From assembly GCF_035989285.1 (NCBI RefSeq), contig NZ_CP108513.1, forward strand, positions 2,480,001-2,544,000: DNA of 64,000 nucleotides, in the 5' to 3' direction. The position numbers were made by a program, and so were the translations under genes. Positions 35,898 through 48,258 of the stretch are shown piece by piece; the stretch's first letter is position 1, and the number at the start of each line of letters is the position of its first letter. This DNA comes from Streptomyces sp. NBC_01235 (lineage in GTDB: Bacteria; Actinomycetota; Actinomycetes; Streptomycetales; Streptomycetaceae). The notes below the pieces were generated by a model that did no database searches, was not told the origin of the DNA, and saw only the letters and a list, made by a program, of their open reading frames with translations.

Positions 35898-36941
35898 TCA
35901 GATCCCGTCCGGGTCCGCCCGGTTGAGCGCCGGCTTCGGTGTCGGCCCCGCCGTCATCAGATAGTCGGCCGCCGACGTGTCCGTCACCAGGCTGGTGACG
36001 AGCCCGGAACGCAGCACCGCGTCGATCGCCGCCGCCTTGCGCTGACCGCCCGCTATGGCGACGACCTCGGGCACCCGGCGCAGCTGGTCGGTCTTGACCG
36101 TGATGCACCGCTCGCCCAGGTCGCGGCCGACCCTGCGGCCCTCGGCGTCGAAGAGGTGCGCGGACATCTCGGCGGCGACGCCGAGCGAGGCGTAGTGCGA
36201 CCGCTCCTCGTCGCTGAGCATGTCGTGCACCGTCGAGATGCCCGGCTCCCAGGAGCCGATGGAGACACAGGCGACCGTGACCTTGTCGAAGTACTCGAAG
36301 GCCCGGGCGATCCCGGTCTGGTGGCGCAGGGCCTGCGCGGTGGCCGCGTCCGGCAGCAGCATCGGAGCGTAGATGGGGTGCGCGTCGCCGCCGGACACCT
36401 GGGCGGCTCGGCGGACGGCCTCGACCGAGCCGCGTTCGGCGGTCCCGGCGTCGTACACACCCGTCAGCTGCACGACCGTGCAGGGCGGCAGCCGGTCCAG
36501 CGCCGCCGCCATGTGAATGGTGGACCGGCCCCAGGCCAGCCCGAGCACATCCCCCTCGTTGACCAGTTCGCCGAGCAGGTCGGCGGCCACTTCCCCCAGG
36601 TTCTCGGGGTCCGTGGTCTCCTCGGCCTCGGCCGGGGACTCGACCACGACGGCATGCCTGAGGCCGTAGCGGGCGCGGAGCGCGTCGGAGCGCTCGGCGT
36701 CCAGTTCGGCCGGCACGCGGATCTCGATCCGAACGAGATCCCGTTCGAGGGCGGTCTCCAGGACCCGGGCCACCTTGAAGCGGCTGACGCCGAACTCCTC
36801 CGCGATCTGGATCTTGGACTTTCCCTCGAGGTAGAAGCGGCGGGCCATGGCCGCCGCCTGCACCAGCTCAGCGGGTCCCATCCGCATGGCTGACCGGCCC
36901 GCCGACATACCCGACACGGCGATCTCCTCACTGCTGTTCAC
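35898..36941 (-). CDS. SorC/DeoR-type sugar-binding transcriptional regulator
   Basis: 347 residues. The HTH (about 28-65) is MARRFYLEGKSKIQIAEEFG then VSRFKVARVLETALE. The C-terminal phosphosugar-binding domain has GLAWGRSTIHMAAALDRLPP and CVSIGSWEPG. It would bind a phosphosugar and control sugar or pentose genes. It lies 90 bp downstream of rpe on the same strand, in keeping with a pentose phosphate link. A palindrome at 36984 is a possible own operator. Confidence 0.93.
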   Translation of the reverse strand: MNSSEEIAVSGMSAGRSAMRMGPAELVQAAAMARRFYLEGKSKIQIAEEFGVSRFKVARVLETALERDLVRIEIRVPAELDAERSDALRARYGLRHAVVVESPAEAEETTDPENLGEVAADLLGELVNEGDVLGLAWGRSTIHMAAALDRLPPCTVVQLTGVYDAGTAERGSVEAVRRAAQVSGGDAHPIYAPMLLPDAATAQALRHQTGIARAFEYFDKVTVACVSIGSWEPGISTVHDMLSDEERSHYASLGVAAEMSAHLFDAEGRRVGRDLGERCITVKTDQLRRVPEVVAIAGGQRKAAAIDAVLRSGLVTSLVTDTSAADYLMTAGPTPKPALNRADPDGI

Positions 36942-36983
36942 ACTCTGGATACGCCGTTCATCCTCGCAGATCCGGCGCAGTTG

Positions 36984-36995
36984 ATCAGCTCTGAT
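36984..36995. promoter_or_regulatory. candidate SorC operator
   Basis: ATCAGCTCTGAT, with 5-bp arms ATCAG and CTGAT around CT, lies 43 bases before the SorC start in the rpe-SorC gap. Flanking GAACGGC direct repeats could also contribute. Weak evidence, position only. Confidence 0.35.
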
Positions 36996-37031
36996 GGGAG
37001 CCGTTCACATTCCTGTCGGCAAGTGGTTGGT

Positions 37032-37718
37032 TCAGTGTGCGCATCCCCACGAGGCCCCGGCGGTCGCCGCCTCCGCCTGAGCCCGCAGGCCACGGACCGC
37101 TTCGGCCGGGTCGGCGGCGCCGTATACGGCCGAGCCGGCCACGAACACGTCGGCGCCGGCCTCGGCGCACCGCTCGATCGTGGCGGCCGAGACCCCGCCG
37201 TCGATCTGGAGCCACAGTTCGAGGCCGTGCTTGCTGATCAACTCGCGGGTGCGGCGGATCTTGGGGAGCATGATGTCGAGGAACGCCTGGCCCCCGAAGC
37301 CCGGCTCGACCGTCATGATCAGCAGCATGTCGAGTTCGGGCAGCAGGTCCTCGTACGGCTCGATGGGCGTCGCGGGCCTGAGCGCCATGGAGGCACGGGC
37401 GCCCTTCGCACGGATCTCGCGGGCGAGTCGCACGGGCGCGGCGGCCGCCTCGACGTGGAAGGTGACGGACGAGGCACCCGCCTCGACGTACTGCGGGGCC
37501 CAGCGATCGGGGGCCTCGATCATCAGATGGCAGTCCAGCGGAGTGTCCGTCGCACGGGCCAGTGACTCTACGACCGGCACTCCGAGCGTGAGGTTCGGGA
37601 CGAAATGGTTGTCCATGACGTCGACGTGGAGCCAGTCGGCTCCTTCGACCGCCTTCGCCTCGTCCGCGAGACGGGCGAAGTCGGCGGACAGGATGCTGGG
37701 GTTGATCTGCACGGCCAT
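37032..37718 (-). CDS. rpe: ribulose-phosphate 3-epimerase
   Basis: 228 residues. Interconverts ribulose 5-phosphate and xylulose 5-phosphate in the pentose phosphate pathway. The TIM barrel has [37 protein letters not shown] (metal-binding His and Asp), [12 protein letters not shown] and [11 protein letters not shown]. The ATG at 37718 gives the usual length; a longer upstream frame is not supported. The SorC gene follows 90 bp on. Confidence 0.97.
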   Translation of the reverse strand: MAVQINPSILSADFARLADEAKAVEGADWLHVDVMDNHFVPNLTLGVPVVESLARATDTPLDCHLMIEAPDRWAPQYVEAGASSVTFHVEAAAAPVRLAREIRAKGARASMALRPATPIEPYEDLLPELDMLLIMTVEPGFGGQAFLDIMLPKIRRTRELISKHGLELWLQIDGGVSAATIERCAEAGADVFVAGSAVYGAADPAEAVRGLRAQAEAATAGASWGCAH

Positions 37719-37870
37719 GACCCAAGCCTGCCATGCCCTCCAGGGGTTAGCGGCATCGGTCCTGGGTGGGTACGGTCGTTTGAACGCTGCGGGCCGTCCA
37801 GGGCTTGTCGAGCCCGCGCGGCGGAGCCGCACATGTCTGCGCCCCGCGTCCCTGACGGCTGGGGGTGGGT

Positions 37871-40037
37871 ATGAACGGGAAACGTGGGATTGCGCACCTT
37901 GTCTGCGGACGGCGGGCCAAGTGGCTGGTGCTGGCGTTGTGGGTGGTGGTGCTGTTTCTGACGGCGCCCTTCGCCTCCAAGCTCACCGACGCCCAGGACA
38001 ACGACGCGGCGTCCTGGCTGCCGGGCTCGGCCGAGTCCACCCAGGTCCTGGAGATCTCGCGGGACTTCAGGCCCGAGCAGATCCCCGCGGTCGTCGTCTA
38101 CGCCCGTGAGGACGGGCTGACGGCGCAGGACCGGGCGCAGATCACCCGGGACGCCGCCGAGCTGAAGCAGCTCACCGACCACGGCATCCGGGGCGCCGAG
38201 ACCCACGGCCCGGTCTACGACCGTCCGGCCGATCCCCGCGCCGCCCAGATCCATGTGCCGATCACGATGGACGAGAAGGGCTGGGAGCGCATCGCCCCGG
38301 CCGTCGACTCGATCCGGGACGTCGTCGGCACCGGCAGCGCCGGACTGGCCGTGCACATCACCGGACCCGGCGGCACCTCCGCGGACTTCTCCAAGGCGTT
38401 CGAGGGCATCGACTCCACCCTGCTGCTGTCGGCGATGGGCGTCGTCATCGTCATGCTCCTGATCACCTACCGCAGTCCGACCCTGATCCTGGTCCCGGTG
38501 CTGGCCGTGGTCGCCGCCCTGTTCACCGCGCAGGCCCTGATCTACTTCCTGGCCCAGCACGCGGGTCTGACGGTGAACGGCCAGAGCGCCGGCATCCTCA
38601 CGGTGCTCGTGTTCGGCGCGGGCACGGACTACGCCCTGCTGCTGGTGGCCCGTTACCGGGAGGAGCTGCGCCGTCACGAGGACCGGCACGAGGCGATGGC
38701 CCTGGCACTGCACCGGGCCGGCCCGGCGGTCCTCGCCTCGGGCGCCACGGTCGTCCTGAGCATGCTGGTGCTGCTGGCCGCCGAGATGAACTCCACGCGC
38801 GGCCTCGGGCCCGTCGCGGCCATCGGGGTGGCGGTGGCGCTGCTCGCGATGACGACCCTCTTCCCCGCCCTGCTGGTGATCTGCGGCCGCTGGATCTTCT
38901 GGCCGGTGATCCCGCACTTCGGCTCGGCAGACCCGACCGAGCGGGGTGTCTGGGCCCGCACGGGCCACCGGATGGCCCACCGCCCGCGCCTGGTGTGGGC
39001 CGTTACGGCGCTGGTCCTGGCGGTCTGCTCGCTCGGCCTGATCCAACTGCGCGCCGAGGGCATCGGCAACGCGGACGCGTTCACCGGGAAACCGGACTCG
39101 ATCACCGGCCAGGAGGTGTCGGAGCGGTACTTCCCGGCGGGCAGCGGTGACCCGCTGGTCGTCATCAGCAACCAGGGGCAAGCCCGGCAGGTGGGCCAGG
39201 TGGTGGCCGGCACCGACGGCGTCGTGCCGACATCCCTCGGGCTGCCGCCGGGCACGAAGCCCGTCCATGACGGCAAGGTGCTGTTCGAGGCGACGATGAC
39301 CTCCCCGGCGGACAGCGAGGCCGCGAAGCGGACGGTGGAGCGGGTCCGGGACGCGGTGCACGAGGTGCCCGACGCCGACGCCCAGGTGGGCGGCGGGACG
39401 GCGGCCCTGCGGGACATGGACGAGGCGACCACGCACGACAACATCGTGATCATCCCGCTGGTCCTGGCGGTCGTGCTGCTGATCCTGGGCGCCCTGCTGC
39501 GCGCCGTCGTCGCGCCCCTGCTGCTGGTGGGCACGGTGATCCTGTCCTTCGCGGCGGCCCTGGGCATCAGCGCGCTGGCGTTCCGCCATCTCTTCGACTA
39601 CGCGGGCGAGTCGACGGACTTCCCCCTGTTCGTCTTCGTCTTCCTGGTGGCACTGGGCATCGACTACAACATCTTCCTGACCACCCGCATCCGCGAGGAA
39701 GCCGGCCGCCAGGGCACCCGACGAGGGGTGGTGACGGGCCTGGCGGCGACCGGCGCGGTGATCACCTCGGCGGGCCTGGTCCTGGCCGGCACCTTCGCGG
39801 CCCTCGGCACGCTCCCCATGGTCGCCTTCGCGGAGATCGGCTTCGCGGTGGCCCTGGGCGTCCTCCTGGACACCTTCATCGTGCGGTCGGTGCTGGTCAC
39901 GTCACTGTTCCTGGACATCGGCCCGAAGGTGTGGTGGCCGCACCGGCTGGCCCGGGAGGACGGCGGAAACGACGGCGGGAAGGACGGCGGTTCTCCGGCA
40001 CAGGAGCCCGCGCGGACAGCGGAGGCCGACGAGCCCT

Positions 40038-40045
<8 letters not shown>
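37871..40045 (+). CDS. MMPL/RND-family transporter
   Basis: 724 residues with twelve predicted membrane segments in two halves, each with a large extracytoplasmic loop, as in MmpL and ActII-ORF3-like proteins of actinobacteria. [20 protein letters not shown] (TM4) and [20 protein letters not shown] (TM10) hold the conserved Asp-Tyr pairs used for proton coupling. It exports lipids or small molecules. GTG 37865 in frame is an alternative start. The stop overlaps the argG promoter. No regulator or biosynthetic gene is adjacent. Confidence 0.92.
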
Positions 40046-41527
<1,482 letters not shown>

Positions 41528-41556
41528 CCCCGAAGGGGACGCACCACCGGAAAAAT

Positions 41557-41589
41557 GGCCGGCCCGACGCCGTTGACGTCGGGCCGGCC
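41557..41589 (+). terminator. argG intrinsic terminator
   Basis: A 12-bp perfect stem, GGCCGGCCCGAC and GTCGGGCCGGCC with a 9-base loop, followed by TTTCG, starting 30 bases after the argG stop. It overlaps the start of the small open frame that carries the threonine-dehydratase remnant. Confidence 0.92.
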
Positions 41590-41592
41590 TTT

Positions 41593-41740
41593 CGTGCAGG
41601 CCGTCACCGACGCGGTCCGACTGCGCGCCGCGAACGCGGGCATCGCGGCCGAGCCCAGCGGCGCCATGACGACGGCCGCGCTGCACACCCACCGCGGCGC
41701 GCTCCCGGCCGGCCCGGGGGTGGCCGTGGTGAGCGGCGGC
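41593..41740 (+). pseudogene. remnant of a threonine/serine dehydratase-like gene
   Basis: The frame reads VQAVTDAVRLRAANAGIAAE then PSGAMTTAALHTHRGAL and VAVVSGGNV. EPSGA and VVxxGGNV are the C-terminal motifs of PLP-dependent threonine and serine dehydratases. About 50 codons remain of a gene normally over 300. The PLP lysine domain is absent from the neighbourhood. It lies between the argG terminator and rsmB and is very unlikely to be functional. Confidence 0.7.
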
Positions 41741-41774
41741 AACGTCCGGCGCCGACCGGGGCCCTGCCCGGGCC

Positions 41775-43193
41775 TCAGCCGGTCTTCCTGATCAACGCCA
41801 GGTACATGGCGTCGGTCCCGTGCACATGCGGCCACAGCTGGACGTCGGGCCCGTCGCCGAGCGCCGGTACGCCGGGCAGCAGGGGCCGGGCGTCGATCAG
41901 CTCGGCCTGCGGGAACTGCTTGAGCAGGTCGGCGACCACGGCCCGGGTCTCGGCGAGGTGCGGCGAGCAGGTGGCGTACCCGACGACGCCCCCGACCCGG
42001 ACGGACTCCAGCGCGGTCCGCAGCAGCCCGCGCTGGAGCGGACCGAACCCGTCGAGGTCCTCCGGCCGACGCCGCCAGCGCGCCTCGGGCCGCCGTCGCA
42101 GAGCGCCGAGGCCCGTGCACGGCACGTCCATCAGCACCCGGTCGAAGGAGCCGGGCCGCCACGGCGGCCGTGTCCCGTCGGCGGCGATGACCTGATACGG
42201 CCCGGGGTTGCCGGCCAGGGCCTTGGCGACGAGCCCCGCCCGATGGGGCTGCTTCTCCGAGGCGAGGAGGGTGGCCCCGCGCTCGGCGGCCAGGGCGGCG
42301 AGCAGCGCGGCCTTGCCACCCGGCCCGGCGCACCCGTCCAGCCACTTCGTGTCGGGCCCGTCGAGCGGCGCGGCGGCCAGCGCGAGCGCGACGAGCTGGC
42401 TGCCCTCGTCCTGCACACCCGCACGCCCGTCCCGTACGGCGTCGATGGCGCCGGGCTCACCCCCTTCGGTGAGCCGCACGGCATACGGCGACCAGCGCCC
42501 GGCGACCGCGGCCTCCTCCCGCAGCAGCTCCTCGGTCGTGGCCCGCCCGGGCCGCGCGACAAGCGTCACCTCGGGCCGCTCGTTGTCTGCCGCCAGCAGC
42601 TCCTCGATGCCGGCCCGCCCGCCGCCGAGGGAGTCCCACAGCGCGGAGACGACCCAGCGGGGATGCGAGTGCACGACGGCGAGATGGTCCTCGGGGTCGT
42701 CCTCGTAGGGCGGGGCGACCTTCTCGATCCACTCGTCGAGGTCGTGCTGGGCGACCTTGCGCAGCACCGCGTTGACGAACTTGGCGCGCCCGTCGCCGAG
42801 CACGACCCGGGCGAGCTCGACCGAGGCGGACACGGCGGCATGCGTCGGGATGCGCGTCCCGAGCAGCTGGTGCACACCGAGGCTCAGCACATCGAGCACC
42901 GGTGGATCGACCTCGCGCAGCGGCCGGTCGACACAGGCCGAGATGACGGCGTCGTACGTCCCCTGCCGACGCAGCGTCCCGTAGACCAGCTCGGTGGCGA
43001 GGGCCGCGTCCCGCCCGTCGAAGCCCCCCTTCTCCCGCGCCTTGCGCAGCAACGGCGGCAACACGAGGTTGGCATACGCGTCCCGCTCGTCCACCGCCCG
43101 CAGCACCTCGAAGGCGAGGAGACGGACAGGATCCTTCTGGGGCCGACGGTAGGGCTTGCCCGGCTTACGGGAACGCTGGGGCTGATCGCTCAC
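41775..43193 (-). CDS. rsmB: 16S rRNA m5C967 methyltransferase RsmB
   Basis: 472 residues. The N-terminal NusB-like RNA-binding domain (about 20-165) is joined to a SAM-dependent methyltransferase domain. SAM binding is at WLDGCAGPGGKAALLAALAA. Two catalytic cysteines are seen, MDVPCTGLGALRRRPEARW and GYATCSPHLAET. The start is GTG 43193 with GGAG ten bases before. It methylates ribosomal RNA and lies downstream of fmt, the usual translation-related pairing. Confidence 0.95.
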   Translation of the reverse strand: MSDQPQRSRKPGKPYRRPQKDPVRLLAFEVLRAVDERDAYANLVLPPLLRKAREKGGFDGRDAALATELVYGTLRRQGTYDAVISACVDRPLREVDPPVLDVLSLGVHQLLGTRIPTHAAVSASVELARVVLGDGRAKFVNAVLRKVAQHDLDEWIEKVAPPYEDDPEDHLAVVHSHPRWVVSALWDSLGGGRAGIEELLAADNERPEVTLVARPGRATTEELLREEAAVAGRWSPYAVRLTEGGEPGAIDAVRDGRAGVQDEGSQLVALALAAAPLDGPDTKWLDGCAGPGGKAALLAALAAERGATLLASEKQPHRAGLVAKALAGNPGPYQVIAADGTRPPWRPGSFDRVLMDVPCTGLGALRRRPEARWRRRPEDLDGFGPLQRGLLRTALESVRVGGVVGYATCSPHLAETRAVVADLLKQFPQAELIDARPLLPGVPALGDGPDVQLWPHVHGTDAMYLALIRKTG

Positions 43194-43441
43194 GAAAAAG
43201 GTGCTCCGGATTACAGGATGGGAATCGCAGACTGACAGACCCGCCTGGAAGCTACGGGCCCGAAAGGTACGTCCAGCGTACGTTGACGGGGAGGACGGGG
43301 GCTTGCGGGCGGGGCGAGCTCGCCGGCCGGGCAGGCTCACGCACGGGACAGGCCCGGCCCGCGCGCCACTGCGTGCTCATGCCACTCGGGACTCACGCGC
43401 CAGGTGAGGCGTGGGCGCCAGGTGGTGCTTGTGCGGGAGCT

Positions 43442-44374
43442 TTACGCCCCGACGGTCTCGTCCTCCCCGATCCGGACCCCCCGCGCCCAGTCGGCGGCCC
43501 GCATCGGCTTCTTGCCCTGCGCCTGCACCCACACCAGCTCGACCGCGTACGAGCCGGTGCCCACGTGCACGCTGTTCTTGCCGACGGACAGCGCACCCGG
43601 GGCGAGATCGGTCCGCTCGGGAACCGGCTGGACCTGGATGAGCTTGAGGCGCTCGCCGCGGAAGGTGGTCCAGGCGCCGGGGGCGGGGGTGCAGCCCCGC
43701 ACGACGCGGTCGACGCGCAGCGCCGGCGTGGCCCAGTCGACCTGCGCGTCCTCGACGGTGATCTTCGGCGCGAGAGTGATCCCCTCGGCCGGCTGCGGCA
43801 CGGCCTTCAGGCTGCCGTCCTCGATCCCGTCCATGGTCGCGGCGAGCAGTCCGGCACCGGCGAAGGCGAGGCGGGTCAGCAGGTCACCGCTGGTGTCGGT
43901 GGACCGGATCTCCTCGGTGACCGTCCCGTACACCGGCCCCGAGTCGAGCCCCTCCTCGATGAGGAAGGTGGAGGCGCCGGTGATCTCGTCCCCCGCCATG
44001 ACGGCATGCTGCACGGGAGCGGCGCCGCGCCAGGCGGGCAGCAGCGAGAAGTGCAGGTTGACCCACCCCTGGGCCGGGATGTCCAGCGCCACCCTGGGCA
44101 GCAGCGCCCCGTAGGCCACGACGGGACAGCAGTCGGGCGCGATCTCCTTCAGCCGTGCCAGGAACTCCGGATCCCGGGGCTTGACGGGCTTCAGCACCTC
44201 GATGCCCGCCTCCTCCGCCCGCTGGGCGACAGGAGAAGCGACCAGCCGCCGCCCCCGCCCGGCCGGCGCGTCGGGGCGCGTGACGACTGCGGCCACCTCG
44301 TGCCGCCCGGAGGCGATCAGAGCGTCCAGAGCGGGAACGGCGACCTCGGGGGTACCGGCGAAGACGAGCTTCAT
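43442..44374 (-). CDS. fmt: methionyl-tRNA formyltransferase
   Basis: 310 residues. Formylates Met-tRNA for initiation using 10-formyltetrahydrofolate. The start [20 protein letters not shown] is diagnostic, and [20 protein letters not shown] carries the catalytic Asn and His. The C-terminal oligonucleotide-binding domain begins near residue 205. The 248 bases to rsmB hold no gene. The 451-base gap upstream is described separately. Confidence 0.97.
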   Translation of the reverse strand: MKLVFAGTPEVAVPALDALIASGRHEVAAVVTRPDAPAGRGRRLVASPVAQRAEEAGIEVLKPVKPRDPEFLARLKEIAPDCCPVVAYGALLPRVALDIPAQGWVNLHFSLLPAWRGAAPVQHAVMAGDEITGASTFLIEEGLDSGPVYGTVTEEIRSTDTSGDLLTRLAFAGAGLLAATMDGIEDGSLKAVPQPAEGITLAPKITVEDAQVDWATPALRVDRVVRGCTPAPGAWTTFRGERLKLIQVQPVPERTDLAPGALSVGKNSVHVGTGSYAVELVWVQAQGKKPMRAADWARGVRIGEDETVGA

Positions 44375-45371
<997 letters not shown>

Positions 45372-45420
45372 GGCGCCCCGCCCCGCACACCCCACACCCC
45401 ACACCCACCACCGCCTCACC

Positions 45421-45451
45421 CTGCCCTCTCGGCGCACGCCCGAGAGGGCAG
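45421..45451. terminator. bidirectional terminator between the HTH gene and priA
   Basis: CTGCCCTCTCG and CGAGAGGGCAG, a perfect 11-bp stem with a 9-base loop, in the 163-base convergent gap. Confidence 0.8.
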
Positions 45452-45534
45452 CCGCGTACCCGCCCCCCACAGCACCTCTCTCAGCTCCCTGATTCCACCC
45501 CTCGTCCAGCACCCAGCCGCACACCCCTCACCCC

Positions 45535-47715
45535 TCACCCGATATCCGGCGGGTCGATCCGCACCCTCACCATCTCCTCCCCACCCCGAGTCATCCGAGC
45601 CATCCGAGCCGCCTGCGCCGCCTTCAACGCAGCGGCCAGCGCGGCCCCCCTCCCCGGTGGTACCCGGATCAACGCCCGCTCCCACTGCTCCCCGGGCGGC
45701 GGCGCCCCCGCCCGCCGAGGCCGCCCCGCCGGGCCGTCCGGCACCGGAACAGGCCCCAGCACCTCCGCCTCCCGAGGCAGTTCGACGGCCGCCAGGAACG
45801 CGGCCACCGCCTCCGCCGTCCCCGACACCGCCGCCATCCGCGACACCGGCGGAAACCCCAGCTCGGCACGCTCGGCGAGCTCCCGCACCGCGTGCCCCAC
45901 AGGATCCCACCGCACCAGCGCCTGCACAGGCCGCAGGGTGGGCTCTGCGACGACCACCACCGTCCCGCCGTCCTCCTGCGGCCGTACGAGCGCGGCGGCC
46001 GCCATCCAGCGACGCAGCGCGTCCTCCCCGGCCCGCAGGTCGGGCCGTCCGAGCATGGCCCAGCCGTCCAGCAACAGCGCGGCCGCGTACCCGCCCTCGG
46101 CGACCGGCTCGGCGCCGGGCGTGGACACGACGAGCGCGGGCGCCCCCGGCACCGTGTCCAGCACCTGCTCACGCCCCGACGTCCGCACAGGAACGGCGGG
46201 AAACGCCCGCCCCAGCTCCTCGGCGGTCCGCCGCGCCCCCACGATCTGGGCCCGCAGCCGGAACGAGCCGCACTCCGGACAGTGCCAGGCGCCCTCCTCG
46301 CGTCCGCACCACCCACACCACAGCACGCTCCCCACTCCACCCGTACCCCCGTCCCGCGCCTCCAGCGGCCCGGAGCAGTGCCGGCAGCGGGCGGCGGCAC
46401 GGCACTGCGCACACGCCATCCTCGGCACATACCCCCGTCGGGGCACCTGCACGAGCACCGGCCCGTGGCGCAGCCCTTCCCGGACCGCCTGCCAGGCGAG
46501 GGTGGGCAGCCGGGCGGCCCGGGCGGCCTCGTCCCGCGCGAGGTCCTGGTCTCCCACGGTCCGCACCAGCGGAGCGCTGCGCCGCACCTGCTCCCGCGCG
46601 GCGACCAGCGGCCGCGCCCACCCGCTCTCGACGAGCTGGGCGCCCTCCACGGTGCAGCTCCAACCCCCCATCAGGAAACCGCACTTGTCCTGCGCGGCCC
46701 GCAGCAGCAGCACCTCCCGAGCATGGGGCTGCGGCGCGTGCTGCTCACTGTGACTGTCGTCCCCGTCGTCCCAGAGCGCGACCAGCCCGAGGTCCTGAAC
46801 CGGCGCGAACATCGCGGCACGCGTTCCGACGACCGCACGCACGGACCCGCGCCGCACCGCGAGCCACTCCCGGTACCGCTTCTCGGGCCCGGCGTCCGCG
46901 GTGAGCAGCGCATGCCGCCCCTCCCCCAGCAACGCCGTCAGCGCCGCGTCGACCCGCGCGGCGGCCCGCCCGTCCGGCACGACGACCAGCGCCCCGCGCC
47001 CCGAGGCGAGCGTCGCGCCGACGACCCTGGCCAGCTCCTCGCTCCACTCGGGTCCGGGCAGCGCGTTCCACACCGCCCGCGGCGCGCCCCCTGCCGCCAG
47101 CGACTCGAGAAACGCGCCTCCCCTCTCGTATCGCCCCCAGGACCCGGCCTCCGGCACCCCCGGCGACGGCAGCGGCGCGGGCGAGGGCCGCTGCTCGGCG
47201 CGCGCGTTGCGCGGCGGCACCGCGAGCTGGAGCACATCGGCCAGGCTCCCCGCGTACCGGTCGGCGACGGCGCGCGCCAGCCCCAGCAGCTCCTGGCTCA
47301 ACACCGGCTCGGGCGACACCACCTGGGCGAGCGCCGCGAGCGGCCCGGAGTAGTCCGACGCGGCGAGCCGCTCGACGAGGAAGCCGTCGATGAGGCCGCC
47401 GCCCTCGCGCCGCCCTTCCCGGACCCGCCCGCGCCCTGCCCCGAACCGCACCCGCACCCGCACCCCCGGCTGCGCGTCCGCGTCCAGCTCGGCCGGCACC
47501 GCGTAGTCGAAGTACCGGTCCAGATGCAGCACACCCTTGTCGACGAGCACCCGCGCGACCGGCAACTCCCCAGCCAGGGCGGCCCCCCGCCATGTCCGGG
47601 GCTTGGCCCGCGGCGCCTTGGCCTGCCGCACACTCTCCCGAATCAACGCGAGCTGCTCCGGCGGCGCGCCCTCCCCGGCCGCCCCACCGCCCCCCTGCCC
47701 GTTCTCGCTGCTCAC
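45535..47715 (-). CDS. priA: primosomal protein N' (PriA), helicase-degenerate actinobacterial form
   Basis: 726 residues. Acts at stalled replication forks to reload the replisome. The N-terminal 3'-end-binding domain and the two helicase-like domains are present, and the zinc domain has CAQC, CRHC, CGWC and CPEC. The Walker A motif (GSGKT) is missing; the equivalent region reads VGATLASGRGALVVVPDGRA, and the DEEH box is DDGDD. Actinobacterial PriA is known to lack helicase motifs, so this looks natural and not like a pseudogene. The start is GTG 47715. Confidence 0.93.
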   Translation of the reverse strand: MSSENGQGGGGAAGEGAPPEQLALIRESVRQAKAPRAKPRTWRGAALAGELPVARVLVDKGVLHLDRYFDYAVPAELDADAQPGVRVRVRFGAGRGRVREGRREGGGLIDGFLVERLAASDYSGPLAALAQVVSPEPVLSQELLGLARAVADRYAGSLADVLQLAVPPRNARAEQRPSPAPLPSPGVPEAGSWGRYERGGAFLESLAAGGAPRAVWNALPGPEWSEELARVVGATLASGRGALVVVPDGRAAARVDAALTALLGEGRHALLTADAGPEKRYREWLAVRRGSVRAVVGTRAAMFAPVQDLGLVALWDDGDDSHSEQHAPQPHAREVLLLRAAQDKCGFLMGGWSCTVEGAQLVESGWARPLVAAREQVRRSAPLVRTVGDQDLARDEAARAARLPTLAWQAVREGLRHGPVLVQVPRRGYVPRMACAQCRAAARCRHCSGPLEARDGGTGGVGSVLWCGWCGREEGAWHCPECGSFRLRAQIVGARRTAEELGRAFPAVPVRTSGREQVLDTVPGAPALVVSTPGAEPVAEGGYAAALLLDGWAMLGRPDLRAGEDALRRWMAAAALVRPQEDGGTVVVVAEPTLRPVQALVRWDPVGHAVRELAERAELGFPPVSRMAAVSGTAEAVAAFLAAVELPREAEVLGPVPVPDGPAGRPRRAGAPPPGEQWERALIRVPPGRGAALAAALKAAQAARMARMTRGGEEMVRVRIDPPDIG

Positions 47716-47844
47716 GCCTGCATTCTTACCAAACGCCACTGACAACGGCCGCGCCGCGGACACCCGACCCGGTCGTTCACATACATGAACCTATATTCAG
47801 GCCATTGCCCCGGCAGGATCACCTCAATGACCTGCCCATCTGCG

Positions 47845-48110
47845 TGGCCACCGAGCAGGAAGCGCAGGACGTAGAAGGTGGTGACGTTGTGGATGAAGCA
47901 CATCGCCACGAATCGGGTACGCGCTGTTCGAAGTGCCCGGCAACATGCTCCTGGAACGCTTCGGCGCGCGTCTGGCCGACTCGGCGGTTTCGTCTCGCCA
48001 TTCCTCTTCGGGTACCTCAAGGACACGACCGGCAGCACGAACGGCGGGCTCCGCACCCTCTCCGCCGCATCGCTGCCCGCCGTCGTGGCGGCACGCCTCA
48101 TCCATGGGAC
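47845..48110. pseudogene. scrambled MFS transporter pseudogene (ACS family)
   Basis: Three pieces of one MFS protein occur in the wrong order or strand. Plus 47912-47980 reads GYALFEVPGNMLLERFGARL (TM2 and loop). Minus 47909-47845 reads VAMCFIHNVTTFYVLRFLLG (TM3-4), which should directly follow the first piece but is inverted. Plus 47983-48060 reads GGFVSPFLFGYLKDTTGSTN (TM10-11), in a different frame. The rest of the gene is missing. It is the main content of the 543-base gap between priA and metK. Confidence 0.8.
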
Positions 48111-48177
48111 GCGGGCGCCCGCCGTGACGCTCCCCGAAACCCCGGCACAGAGGCAGCGTCACCCGCCCACGACGACA

Positions 48178-48211
48178 TCGGCTCCCGGGACCACCAGGTC
48201 CCGGGAGCCGA
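48178..48211 (-). terminator. metK intrinsic terminator
   Basis: A perfect 15-bp stem, TCGGCTCCCGGGACC and GGTCCCGGGAGCCGA with a 4-base loop, lies 48 bases beyond the metK stop. Confidence 0.88.
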
Positions 48212-48258
48212 CGTCACCTACAGGTGTTCACGCCCGGCGGGCCGGGCGCGGTCCGGTA

